A DNA stretch of 64,000 bases from an uncultured Gammaproteobacteria bacterium (GTDB lineage Bacteria > Pseudomonadota > Gammaproteobacteria > HK1): NCBI GenBank assembly GCA_947258715.1, contig CAMYJH010000006.1, positions 124,001 through 188,000 of the forward strand. Direction: 5' to 3'. The position numbers and the translations under genes are program-made. The notes beneath the pieces are model-generated. The model saw nothing but the letters and a program-made list of their open reading frames with translations. It was not told where the DNA came from and ran no database searches. How positions within the stretch are numbered: the stretch's first letter is position 1; each line of letters starts with the position of its first letter. Positions 44,837 to 55,520 of this stretch are shown piece after piece.

Positions 44837-45639
44837 TTCTCCTGCGGCAAAACGAAGCGAGTAAGCGATTCCAGCGCTTGGTCTATGCTCGCCAGATGGC
44901 GCGGCGCCGACAGTCGGTGGTCACCGCCCTTGATCAGCGTCAGCTGCACATTGCGGGACTGGAGCGCCTTGCATAGCCTGACCGACGTATGCCACGGCAC
45001 GTCCTGATCCTCGAGTCCGTGCAGCAGGCGCACTGGACACTCGAGCCCAATGCCTGAACGCAGCAGCAGATGACGGCGACCCTCTTCCAGAAAATGGCGG
45101 GTTATCACCTGAGGTTCGTCGCGGTAGTTCGAAGGAAGGTGCAGCAGCCCCATTTGTTCGAGCGATTTTAGCTGCTCTGGTTTTAGCGCTGGAAGGATCA
45201 GGTCTTCACTGAAATCCGGTGCCGAGGCGATACCCAGCAACGCGGCGACGCGATTTTTGAGCTCGAGTGCGACGATCAGCATGATCCAAGCCCCCATGCT
45301 GGAACCCACCAGAACCAGCGGGCCTGTGGAAACGTGTTCGATCAGGGCACGGGCGTCTTCGCTCCAAAGACCGATGCTGCCCTGGGTGAACGAGCCGCTG
45401 GATTCTCCATGTCCCTGGTAGTCGAAGCGTAGGAAAGCCCGGCCGCGGGATTTTGCTCGGGATTCGAGAAATTTCGCCTTGGTCCCGCTCATGTCGGACG
45501 CATAGCCGCCGAAGAATACCGCCGTCGGCGGTGCGCCCGGCGTGTAGGCGTAGGCAACCTGAGACCCGTCGTCGCGTGCGAATCGCGAGGTTGGCGTCAG
45601 CGAAAGTTCGGCAAGCCCGTCTACCCGTGGGTCGGTCAA
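44830..45639 (-). CDS. ABHD10-like alpha/beta hydrolase
   Basis: A 269-residue alpha/beta hydrolase. FFGGYASDMSGTKA is the ABHD10-type signature. The nucleophile Ser is in GSSMGAW, Asp in GLEDQDVP and His in GGDHRLS. Mitochondrial ABHD10 is a serine hydrolase acting on acyl-glucuronides and S-acylated proteins; the bacterial substrate is unknown. It is coupled to the LplT-like gene by overlap and lies 21 bases downstream of prpB, so the three may form one transcript. Confidence 0.85.
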   Translation of the reverse strand: MTDPRVDGLAELSLTPTSRFARDDGSQVAYAYTPGAPPTAVFFGGYASDMSGTKAKFLESRAKSRGRAFLRFDYQGHGESSGSFTQGSIGLWSEDARALIEHVSTGPLVLVGSSMGAWIMLIVALELKNRVAALLGIASAPDFSEDLILPALKPEQLKSLEQMGLLHLPSNYRDEPQVITRHFLEEGRRHLLLRSGIGLECPVRLLHGLEDQDVPWHTSVRLCKALQSRNVQLTLIKGGDHRLSAPRHLASIDQALESLTRFVLPQEKW

Positions 45640-45660
45640 TGCATCACCGTCAACAGCTGA

Positions 45661-46575
45661 TTACGCCGCGCCTTCGCCATTTGGACCGCCTGCTGCAAAC
45701 AATGCGTCTAGCCGTCGTTCGTATTCATGATATCCGAGCACCTGATACAGCTCTTCCCGGGTCTGCATCAAGTCGACCACATCCTTCTGTGTTCCGCTGC
45801 GGCGAATGGTCCCGTAGATCCGCAACGCCGCCTTGCTCATGGCGCGAAACGCGGATACCGGATAGAGCACGAGTCGCACACCAGCCTTTCTCAGCTCGTC
45901 AACTGTGAATAGCGGAGTTCTTCCGAACTCGGTGATGTTGGCCAGTACCGGAACGCCGACGCCTGCGGTGAAGGCGCGGTAGTCGTCCAGGGAAGCGAGC
46001 GCTTCGGCGAATATCATGTCGGCGCCCGCCTCGACGTAATCCCAAGCGCGCCCGATAGCGGCCTCCACTCCCTCACTGGCGACAGCGTCGGTGCGCGCCA
46101 TGATAACGAACTCGGGATCAATACGAGCGTCTACCGCAGCCTTGATCCGGTCTGACATTTCGGCCGCGGACACCAGCGCCTTGCCTGGCCGATGTCCGCA
46201 GCGCTTCGCCTGTACCTGATCTTCGATATGCATCCCGGCAGCACCAGAGGCGATCAGTTGCGCCACCGCTCGGCCCACCATGAAGGCCGGCCCGAATCCC
46301 GTATCCGCGTCTACCAGCAGCGGCAGCGGACAAGCGGCCGTAATCCTTCGTGCGTCCTCAACTACGTCGTTCAGGGTGGTCATTCCGAGATCAGGCAGAC
46401 CGTAAGAGGCATTGGCCACTCCGGCTCCAGAAAGATAAACGGCGCGAAACCCGCTTTGTTCCGCGAGCAGCGCGGCGTAAGCGTTGATGGCGCCCACGAC
46501 TTGAAGCGGTCGTTCTGTATCGACAGCAGCGCGAAATCGCTGCCCTGGAGACTGGTTTGGCACAGATTCGTTCAT
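45661..46575 (-). CDS. prpB: 2-methylisocitrate lyase
   Basis: A 304-residue isocitrate-lyase superfamily enzyme that cleaves 2-methylisocitrate to pyruvate and succinate. [44 protein letters not shown] (catalytic KRCGH) and VIMARTDA are all present. prpC, acnD/prpD and a prpR regulator are not adjacent, so it is split from the usual methylcitrate operon. The 260-base region upstream to the divergent methyltransferase should hold both promoters. Confidence 0.94.
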   Translation of the reverse strand: MNESVPNQSPGQRFRAAVDTERPLQVVGAINAYAALLAEQSGFRAVYLSGAGVANASYGLPDLGMTTLNDVVEDARRITAACPLPLLVDADTGFGPAFMVGRAVAQLIASGAAGMHIEDQVQAKRCGHRPGKALVSAAEMSDRIKAAVDARIDPEFVIMARTDAVASEGVEAAIGRAWDYVEAGADMIFAEALASLDDYRAFTAGVGVPVLANITEFGRTPLFTVDELRKAGVRLVLYPVSAFRAMSKAALRIYGTIRRSGTQKDVVDLMQTREELYQVLGYHEYERRLDALFAAGGPNGEGAA

Positions 46576-46835
46576 CGCTTATCCCGGACCTAAATCGAGA
46601 TCAATCACATACAAGGCTTTACCCGCCACCCTAGGATCGGTAAATCTACGCACAAGTCGCAAGTTCTGCTGGCGACCTTCGCGTTTGTTGCGGGCGAAGA
46701 AATACGGTGCCGGATATGCGAGCATCGCGTTTGCGCGTCCGCGGGCCCCGGGCGGCGCATGCCGGCAAAGCAGCCCGGCGCCTGGAGTTTCAGGCTTAGG
46801 TCACACATATTTACTTAGACGAAGGACAGGAGCTG

Positions 46836-47678
46836 ATGTCAAAAAGGAGCATACAGGATAAATCTCGCAAAAAGGGAAAGAAGAAAGGTCCCAGCATGGC
46901 GGAGCGTGCGGACAAGCACGTTCTGTATGAGAAGTCGGTGCAGTGCGTCGAAGCGGAAATAGATTTCGTCGACGAGACCTTTACTGACTTGAGACATCGT
47001 AAAGCGAAAGTTTTACGCGAAGATTTCTGCGGTACCGCAAACACCTCCTGCGAGTGGGTTAAGCGCCGACGCACCAACCACGCCATCGGTGTGGATCTGG
47101 ACCCGGATGTCCTCGCCTGGGGGCGGGAGCACAATGTCTCTAAGCTTGGCAAAGCCGCCAGCCGGCTCACCTTAATCAACGACGATGTTCTCGAGGTGCA
47201 GAACGAACCTGTGGATGTGGTTCTGGCGATGAATTTCAGCTACTGGATTTTTAAACACCGCCCGTTGATGCGATTCTACTTTCGCCGGGTTCGAGATGCA
47301 CTCGTCGACGATGGTATTCTCTTCCTCGACGCCTTCGGCGGCTCCGAGGCCTACATAGAAGTCGAAGAATCCACTAAGTACAACGGTTTCACCTACATCT
47401 GGGACCAGGCCGAGTTCAACCCGGTCAACGCCGAGACCCTTTGTCATATCCACTTCAAGTTTCCCGACGGCTCGCGAATGCGAAACGCTTTTTCCTACAG
47501 CTGGAGGCTATGGACGCTGCCTGAGCTGCGCGAGGTGCTGGAAGAAGCGGGCTTCACCCGATCCACTGTCTACTGGCAGGGAACCGACGAGGACGGCGAG
47601 GAAGACGGGGAGTTCGAGCCCACCGAAAGGGGCGAGGCGGATTTGGCATGGATTGCCTATATCGTGGCGGAAAAATAG
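46836..47678 (+). CDS. Class I SAM-dependent methyltransferase
   Basis: A 280-residue Rossmann-fold methyltransferase. A Lys-rich start (SRKKGKKKGPS) is followed by motif I as VLREDFCGTANTSCEW, the acidic GVDLDPDVLAWG, NDDVLEV, and AMNFSYWIF. This form, with DFCGTA in place of the glycine loop, belongs to a conserved but uncharacterised bacterial family. An AGGAG ribosome site lies upstream of the ATG. Substrate unknown. The 320 bases between it and acs hold an AT-rich stretch (TATAAT at 47804-47809) and GC-rich inverted repeats, but no gene. Confidence 0.88.
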   Translation: MSKRSIQDKSRKKGKKKGPSMAERADKHVLYEKSVQCVEAEIDFVDETFTDLRHRKAKVLREDFCGTANTSCEWVKRRRTNHAIGVDLDPDVLAWGREHNVSKLGKAASRLTLINDDVLEVQNEPVDVVLAMNFSYWIFKHRPLMRFYFRRVRDALVDDGILFLDAFGGSEAYIEVEESTKYNGFTYIWDQAEFNPVNAETLCHIHFKFPDGSRMRNAFSYSWRLWTLPELREVLEEAGFTRSTVYWQGTDEDGEEDGEFEPTERGEADLAWIAYIVAEK

Positions 47679-47999
47679 TGCGCTCAATCGGCAGCGACTT
47701 CGCAGTTGGCGACGGAAGCGCCTCTTGTTATGTTAGCGCGCGGAAAAGGGTGGCCTTTCGGAGTCAACAAACGATCCCGGGGACTCTATATACTATTGAT
47801 TTTTATAATAAAATCCGTTTTACCCATTGACTCAAAATAGCCGCGCGGTGCGCCAGCCGGGCGCCGGCCAGAGCTATTTCGCCGAAGCCCACCGGTGGCG
47901 CGGTTGCGGATAACCGGTAGAGGGTGAAAGCGGTGAAACGGAACCCTGAAGAAAAATCGCAGCTCCAGGTGCCGGGGCAAGGGAACTAAGGAGACAACC

Positions 48000-49937
<1,938 letters not shown>

Positions 49938-50061
49938 CTGCGTTAAGTTGCCGTTTTCGTAGTCTCGCGGCATAGGGATGTGCCGCAGGCGGCGCGCGTC
50001 GTCGTCGGTGATAGAATCACTGCTGCGCCAGTTCGCTCTGAGACCGGCGTTTCAATCACCC

Positions 50062-50739
50062 ATGTCAATAAAACAGCCCCGCTCCAATCGGCACCTAGAC
50101 GCCCAAGGCGCGCCGGACTCACGAAACCCGGCCGCTGCGGCGGCGCTCACGGACGCCGCGCGGGCCTGGACCGCGCTGGTGGACGGCTGGTGGCGGCAGC
50201 AGTCGGCGCGGCTGCCGCCGGAGCTGGAGCGCGCCATGAGCGCGACGCTGGATCAATCCAAAGCGCTGGTGGATATGGCATTTGCGCCAGCGGCCAGAAC
50301 GGTTCCAGACTCCCCCCCAGGCGCCAATACGGCTCAGGCAACGACGCCCGAGGATCCGCCGCCCGCGGGCGACCCGGGCCTCTGGCGGCCTGTGATTGAC
50401 GCTTGCCTCGCCTGTGAAGCCAGCCTGGTGGGAAATACCGGCGGCGGCGACTCTGCGCAGTCCGACGCGGCGCGCGAATATCGGCGCGCGGCAGGCGAAT
50501 ATCTGAACGAATTCGTGCAGATCAACAGCGAGGTGGCACTGCGGCTGGAAAGAAAACTCGCCGCCAGCCCGCCGACTGACTTCCGACGTCTGCACGGCCT
50601 GGTGGTGGAAGAGGCCGAAAGCGCCTACCTGGATCGGGTATCGACGGATAACTTTGCCACCCTCCAGGCGGCCTTCATCAACGCCATGTTCAGGCTGCGG
50701 CGGGAGATGGCCGAAGCCGGGACCGTGAGCAAAGCGTGA
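50062..50739 (+). CDS. phaE: Class III PHA synthase subunit PhaE (short form)
   Basis: A 225-residue protein. The N-terminal half is low-complexity (Ala/Pro-rich). The C-terminal region YRRAAGEYLNEFVQINSEVALRL, then FRRLHGLVVEEAESAYLDRVSTDNF and QAAFINAMFRLRRE matches the conserved part of PhaE. Classical PhaE is about 350 residues, so this form is short. PhaE activates PhaC in class III synthases. Its stop overlaps the phaC GTG start by four bases (50736-50739), showing translational coupling. Confidence 0.85.
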   Translation: MSIKQPRSNRHLDAQGAPDSRNPAAAAALTDAARAWTALVDGWWRQQSARLPPELERAMSATLDQSKALVDMAFAPAARTVPDSPPGANTAQATTPEDPPPAGDPGLWRPVIDACLACEASLVGNTGGGDSAQSDAAREYRRAAGEYLNEFVQINSEVALRLERKLAASPPTDFRRLHGLVVEEAESAYLDRVSTDNFATLQAAFINAMFRLRREMAEAGTVSKA

Positions 50740-51806
50740 ATCCGACGGCGGCGGCTCTGGATCAGGCGATGCGCGAGCTGTCGGCGCTGGGCGCCCGGCT
50801 GGAATCCGGATCCCGCGCGCTTCCCTCCCTGGGACCGGTGGAGGTGGGCACAACGCCGAAGTCTGTGGTAGCGCAGACGGAGCGGGCCACTCTTTACCGC
50901 TTTCAGCGCCAGTCCCCGGCGACCGTCGCTAGGCCGGTGCTCATTGTCTATGCCCTGGTCAACCGTCCCTATATGACCGATCTGGAACCCGAACGCTCCA
51001 TGGTCCGGCGTCTGCTGGACGCCGGGCTGGACGTTTATCTGGTGGACTGGGGCTATCCGCAGGATGAGGATCGGCGTTTGTCCCTGAATGATTACATCAA
51101 CCGTTACCTGGACGGTTTCGTAGATCAGATCCTCTCGGCGCACGGGATCAGTGGTCTCAACCTGCTCGGCATTTGTCAGGGGGGTACCTTTGGCGTTTGC
51201 TACGCCGCGCTTTGGTCCGAAAAGGTAAGCAATTTGATCGCCATGGTGACGCCGGTGGACTTTCATACCCCGGATAACCTGCTCGGCAAGTGGGTGCGGG
51301 ACATCGACATCGACCTCATGGTCGATACCCTGGGCAACATCCCGGGGTCCCTCCTCAACTGGCTTTTCGCGTCGCTGAGGCCCACCCGTAACGGAGGCGG
51401 CAAAATGCTGGAATTGATTGACAGCATCGACAACCCGGGCCGGCTCAAGACTTTCCTGCGGATGGAGAAATGGATCCACGACAGCCCCGACCAGGCCGGC
51501 GAGGCGTTCAGGCAGTTCATTAGTGACTTCTTTCAGAAAAACAGCCTGGTAAAAGGGGACTTGAGCGTCGGCGGCAGACCGGTCCGGCTCAGTCGTATCA
51601 CCATGCCGGTGCTCAACGTGTACGCAACGCTGGATCACATCGTGCCGCCGGCTGCATCGCGGGCACTGGAGGAACACATCGCCAGCGCCGATTACAGCGA
51701 ACTCCAGTTCGAGGGCGGTCACATCGGCATCTACGTGAGCAGAAACGCCCAAACGGTCGTAGCTCCCCACATCGCGCAGTGGCTTGCAGCACGCCCGGGA
51801 AACTGA
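50736..51806 (+). CDS. phaC: Class III poly(3-hydroxyalkanoate) synthase subunit PhaC
   Basis: A 356-residue alpha/beta-hydrolase-fold polymerase, the size of class III PhaC. The lipase-like box is GICQGG with the catalytic Cys; the Asp is in LDHIVPP and the His in GGHIGIY. PLLIVYALVNRPYMTDL-like and VYLVDWGYP segments are family hallmarks. It polymerises 3-hydroxyacyl-CoA into storage granules. It starts with GTG inside the phaE stop. Confidence 0.95.
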   Translation: MNPTAAALDQAMRELSALGARLESGSRALPSLGPVEVGTTPKSVVAQTERATLYRFQRQSPATVARPVLIVYALVNRPYMTDLEPERSMVRRLLDAGLDVYLVDWGYPQDEDRRLSLNDYINRYLDGFVDQILSAHGISGLNLLGICQGGTFGVCYAALWSEKVSNLIAMVTPVDFHTPDNLLGKWVRDIDIDLMVDTLGNIPGSLLNWLFASLRPTRNGGGKMLELIDSIDNPGRLKTFLRMEKWIHDSPDQAGEAFRQFISDFFQKNSLVKGDLSVGGRPVRLSRITMPVLNVYATLDHIVPPAASRALEEHIASADYSELQFEGGHIGIYVSRNAQTVVAPHIAQWLAARPGN

Positions 51807-51982
51807 CGCAACGGGGCGAAAGCCGGGGGCACGTTCCCAACTCGTGTCTCATTGGAAACCGGCGGGACGTGTTTCTATCCCGTATACTCTTGCGATCCAT
51901 GCGCATCACCGTTAGCCCGATCGGACATGGGGCGGGGTGACAACGGTGGGGTAGAAATTCATCGACTCAAAAGGACTTCCAC

Positions 51983-52741
51983 ATGTCAGACGAACCGCTG
52001 ATAGCAGTATTCGTGGACTACGAGAACCTGGCCCTAGGAGTGCGCGACACCAAATGGGGAGAGTTTCGCATCGAGCTCGTGCTCAAGCGGCTGCTCGAAA
52101 AAGGAAGAATCGTTTATAAGCGTGCATACTGCGACTGGGGACAGTATCGGAGTGCGGTGCGTGAATTTCATACCCACGGCATCGAGATGGTAGACATTCC
52201 AAGAGGAAAGGTTAGCGGCAAAAACAGCGCCGATATCCATATGGTCGTAGACGCTATGGATCTTTGCTATTCGAAGCAACACATTGATTATTTTGCCCTG
52301 CTTTCTGGAGACAGCGATTTTTCGCCGCTGGTGTCAAAACTCAAAGAAAACGAGAAACGAGTGGTGGGCTGCGGTGTCAAGAGCTCAACTTCGGATTTGC
52401 TCATATCGAATTGCGACGAGTTTATTTATTACGACGACCTGGTTCGCGATTCACAGCAGCCGCGCAAGAAGCGAAAAAAAGGGCCGAAGAAGGACGAGAA
52501 AGGTCAGGAAGCCATCGACAAGGTGCTCGAAATCGTTCGCTCACTAGAGCGTGATTACGACCCGCTCTGGGGGTCGCTGGTAAAGCAAACAATGCGCCGC
52601 GTCTACCCCGGGTTCAACGAAAACTATTTTGGCTATAGAAGTTTTTCAGATCTTTTGAATCACGTAGCCAAATTGGGACTAATTGAGCTTGAGCACGACG
52701 AGGAGCGTGGCAATTACAAGGTACGTCTCAAAGAGGACTGA
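51983..52741 (+). CDS. NYN domain protein with C-terminal LOTUS/OST-HTH domain
   Basis: A 252-residue protein. The NYN (LabA/DUF88, PIN-like) nuclease domain (about 5-150) has AVFVDYENLAL, KNSADIHMVVDAMDL and LLSGDSDFSPLV, giving the acidic active-site set. A Lys-rich linker (KKRKKGPKKDEK) leads to a LOTUS-like winged helix (about 170-250; WGSLVKQTMRRVYPGFNENYFGYRSFSDLL). The combination suggests an RNA-targeting endonuclease, as in other NYN-LOTUS proteins. A TATACT upstream (about 51883) may be its -10. It lies between phaC and the DUF6489 gene. Confidence 0.9.
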   Translation: MSDEPLIAVFVDYENLALGVRDTKWGEFRIELVLKRLLEKGRIVYKRAYCDWGQYRSAVREFHTHGIEMVDIPRGKVSGKNSADIHMVVDAMDLCYSKQHIDYFALLSGDSDFSPLVSKLKENEKRVVGCGVKSSTSDLLISNCDEFIYYDDLVRDSQQPRKKRKKGPKKDEKGQEAIDKVLEIVRSLERDYDPLWGSLVKQTMRRVYPGFNENYFGYRSFSDLLNHVAKLGLIELEHDEERGNYKVRLKED

Positions 52742-52785
52742 CGCTCAGCCATAGTCCACGAGGCTTAGCGGCAGTGCGCGGCGGC

Positions 52786-53040
52786 TCATTTCTCGGACGA
52801 TTTACCGCCTGATGCGGCGGAAAGAGACTCCCAGAAAGCCTTCTGCATCGCCTCCAGAGTGCCGACGTTCGGCACAAGATAAGTCTGCATCAGCGTCACG
52901 GGATCGAAGCCCTCGTCACCCGCCCTGATTTTCTCCTGTATCCGCTGAATCATCTCTTCCTGCAGCGGAGCCACGTCCGGCAATCCGAAAAATCGACGCA
53001 TCTCTTCCGGCGTAGCGTCCACACTTATCTTGATTTGCAT
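52786..53040 (-). CDS. DUF6489 family protein
   Basis: An 84-residue acidic/amphipathic protein: IKISVDATPEEMRRFFGLPDV, then PLQEEMIQRIQEKI and a C-terminal AFWESLSAASG. This matches DUF6489, small conserved proteobacterial proteins often found near PHA genes. The helical shape with FGLPDV and AFWES segments suggests a granule-associated or phasin-like accessory role, which is inference. A GGAGG ribosome site precedes the ATG. Confidence 0.8.
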   Translation of the reverse strand: MQIKISVDATPEEMRRFFGLPDVAPLQEEMIQRIQEKIRAGDEGFDPVTLMQTYLVPNVGTLEAMQKAFWESLSAASGGKSSEK

Positions 53041-53084
53041 ACCAACCTCCTGGATTCGCGGTTAGCTATCTGTCTCTATTTAAA

Positions 53085-53271
53085 CTAAGGAAGGTCTGAT
53101 TTATCAGACCTTCCTTAGCTAAGCAGGGATGCGCCGCCGAATCCGATGACTGTAAGTCATTGGATTCGTGAGGCAAGTGGAAACATTGGATTCGTGAGGC
53201 AAGTGGAAACCGCGTTTTCACTTGCCGACTCTGAAAATTCCAGGGATGGAATTATTCAGAGTTTCCCTAAA
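53085..53271. repeat. MITE-like element with hairpins and related ends
   Basis: A perfect 15-bp inverted repeat with TTTA loop (53085-53099 / 53104-53118; CTAAGGAAGGTCTGA arm) opens the element. A second hairpin, ACTCTGAAAATTCC / GGAATTATTCAGAGT, lies at 53228-53262. Read on the minus strand, the right end (AGGGAAACTCTGAATAATTC) resembles the left end (AAGGAAGGTCTGATTTATC). Such ends recall terminal repeats of insertion sequences, so this may be a non-coding IS derivative. It lies upstream of the DUF6489 gene. Confidence 0.5.
53159..53210 (+). repeat. Tandem 26-base direct repeat
   Basis: Two exact copies of a 26-base unit beginning ATTGGATTCG and ending AAGTGGAAAC lie head to tail (53159-53184 and 53185-53210), inside the MITE-like region. 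Two perfect copies imply recent duplication. The rest of the gap to phaR (53272-53470) holds nothing that I can identify. Confidence 0.9.
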
Positions 53272-53470
53272 TTATTTAAGTCGTGGCACGCCCGGCGCCA
53301 GCGCGCCTCAGTTCAGCGCGACGGCGCAGCATCGATATTCGATCATTAGTCACTGGCCCAGCGCCACTTCTGCACCAGGGAACGGACATGCTGCTCGGCA
53401 GCACAAGTGGAAAAACGAAGGTCGTGCCCAGGATCTCGTCAACTACTGCCCCGCGCCCCGGGGTTAAACC

Positions 53471-53977
53471 TCAGTCCTTATCAGGTTCCTTGTCGGCTTC
53501 CCTTTCGGAGGCCTTGTCGCTTTCTCGGGATTTGGGAATGGCGGCGCGAAAGAAGCCTTCCTGAATGTCGCGCCACATGGACATGTTCTTCTCGGTGAGA
53601 TTACGCACATAGCTCAACGGGTCGCCGACTATCATGTTCTGCATCTGGGTGCGCATGGCTTCCTGCTGCTCTACGAACATGCGGAAGCTCTTCTCGAAGT
53701 AATTGGTCATGGCGCCTTGAAGAGAATCGCCGTAGAAGCGGATCATCTGGGAAAGGATTTCTTGGCTGAAGATGGGTTCGCCGTCCTCCTCCTGCTCCAT
53801 GATGATTTGAAGCAGGATGCTTCGCGTGAGATCCTGTTTGGTGCGCGCATCGATCACACAGAAATCCGCCTGCTCGAGCACCAGCTTGCGAACATCATCC
53901 AGGGTGATGTAACTGCTGATCTCCGTATCGTACAGGCGACGGTTCGGATACTTTTTGATAACGCGTTGTTTGCTCAC
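53471..53977 (-). CDS. phaR: Polyhydroxyalkanoate synthesis repressor PhaR
   Basis: A 168-residue regulator. The PHB/PHA accumulation regulator DNA-binding domain (residues 1-65) starts RVIKKYPNRRLYDTEISSYITLDD, followed by the PHB_acc domain ILLQIIMEQEEDGEPIFS...LSQMIRFYGDSLQ. The C-terminus is highly charged. PhaR represses phasin and its own gene and senses PHA granules. GTG 53977 is taken as start because homologues begin SKQRVIKKYPNRRLYD. It reads toward the phaE-phaC block, forming a split pha cluster. Confidence 0.93.
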   Translation of the reverse strand: MSKQRVIKKYPNRRLYDTEISSYITLDDVRKLVLEQADFCVIDARTKQDLTRSILLQIIMEQEEDGEPIFSQEILSQMIRFYGDSLQGAMTNYFEKSFRMFVEQQEAMRTQMQNMIVGDPLSYVRNLTEKNMSMWRDIQEGFFRAAIPKSRESDKASEREADKEPDKD

Positions 53978-55520
53978 TGAAGCTTCGCTATCACTTCGGG
54001 CAATAGAAAACAGCGTCCCGAATAATGATTCTAAATCAAATCGCCGATGCGCGATGTTGCAGTGAATCATACCCTGGCGGGGGCAAGGGGTCACCCTCGG
54101 AGAACAGGTCAGGGGGGTCGTCCTGCCGGAAATCCGGCCCCCGTCTAAGCTCGGACCACCGCCGCCGGCGCTGGTGAAAACCGGCATCCAGTCGGCAGCC
54201 AAACTGCCTTTTGCCTCACCCGGGCCAGCCGTAGATCCGCCTTGGAAGACGCCAAGGACGGGGCTTGCGCGGCGGCGGAGAACGGATTTGATCCGACTTC
54301 CCCCGATGCCACCATTCGCGGCGACGCCCAACCGCTTTGCCACCCCAGCTCCTGGTTAAGCGCTCACGGTCCGCCGGGCACTCCGGCCAAAGCACCCTTC
54401 GAGCAATCCCGGGGGTGAACGGGGCGGGAACTGCATCTCCAGCGTCTGCTGCGGTGAAATTGACGCCCCACCCGTGTCCCGTCGGATCAGCCAGGCGCAA
54501 ACACGTTCCATCGATTTCCCGTCGCCCTTCGGATCGACGGCTACCATTCGTGGCTCCCCCCGACCCATGGCGAGACGCGCCTGTGGGTCTGGGTTTTGAA
54601 TCGTGGCCGCCGCCAGGTCAAGGAATTTGCTCGTTTGCAAAAACGTCACCGCAGCGTGATCACGAACGGCGGCCTCAATGCCGACGAGCAAGTTCCCCAG
54701 CGGACGCGGAAGAGTGACGGACGCCACGGGACCGATACTTTTCACACCCCTTCAGTTGTGCGAGGTCGGATCGCGACCCGGGCCCGGCTCGATGCGCGTC
54801 TCGCTCCATCGCCGCGGAGAGTGTTTTGCTTGGCCCTGGGACGGATGCGACAGCAACGCCGATTGCAGGCGAGAGCTGCGCGCAAAGACATAAACTTGAG
54901 CGTATGGCTTCATCCGGGTTCGCAATTACACCTCGTAAACGCTGCCAAGCACGTTCCTGACGGTCGCCGGTACAATTTGCGGTGCCGGCGCTTTCGCCGC
55001 CCGTGCACGCCATCACCCGCATGCTGAAACCCGATAACGTGTCTTAGGCTAATAAGAGCGGAACGGCCGACGGAGGAAAACAAAGAGGCAGGCGAGCCAG
55101 AATCCAAAACACCGAAGCTGATGAGCTGGCCGGCCGCGCCCGCGTACAAGCCATTGCAAGCAGGAGATACCACGTGCCGAATCCCCGACCGCGGGGCGAT
55201 ATGACGCAACCGGCATTCGGTCGGCCAGGGAACCTTGCTGCCATAGGGTATCGTTACTGCCCTGGCTGAGCTGAAGCCTGACAGTTTGAAGCATCGATCC
55301 GATATCGCGCCAGGGGAAGGTTTTGCAGCTTGAGTGTGCTCGCGGCGGCCGTATCGACCGACAGAACTTTTCTCCGCTGACGTACTTGTGCCAAGCTCTA
55401 CTAGGTATCACAGTAAAGTCAGAACCCTGTGCCGATCCGTGGTCTAAACTGATGCATACTTTCCAAGCGCGGCCAGCCCGGCCCCGCCAGAGCCACTCTA
55501 TTTGAATCTTACCGTAGCCC
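53978..55520. other. Gene-poor intergenic region
   Basis: About 1.5 kb between phaR and fadE with no ORF that I recognise. The best candidate is a GTG-started 129-residue minus-strand frame at 54356-54745 (VTLPRPLGNLLVGIEAAVRDH; AAGGGG just upstream), which looks protein-like near its N-terminus but matches no family I know; I put it at about 0.3. Several overlapping frames on both strands have biased, Arg/Pro/Ser-rich composition typical of non-coding high-GC DNA. It could hold decayed genes or an unannotated RNA. Confidence 0.5.

Noticed and set aside
47871..47915. Possible sigma-54 promoter (GG...GC pattern) before acs
   Set aside because: The GG and GC elements are 9 rather than 12 bases apart.
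50625..51770. Minus-strand open frame of 381 residues opposite phaC
   Set aside because: It lies fully inside phaC/phaE, which have clear catalytic motifs; it is an antisense shadow.
52786..53971. CRISPR array suggested by repeats near 53.1-53.3 kb
   Set aside because: Only two adjacent copies of a 26-base unit, with no spacer and no cas genes.
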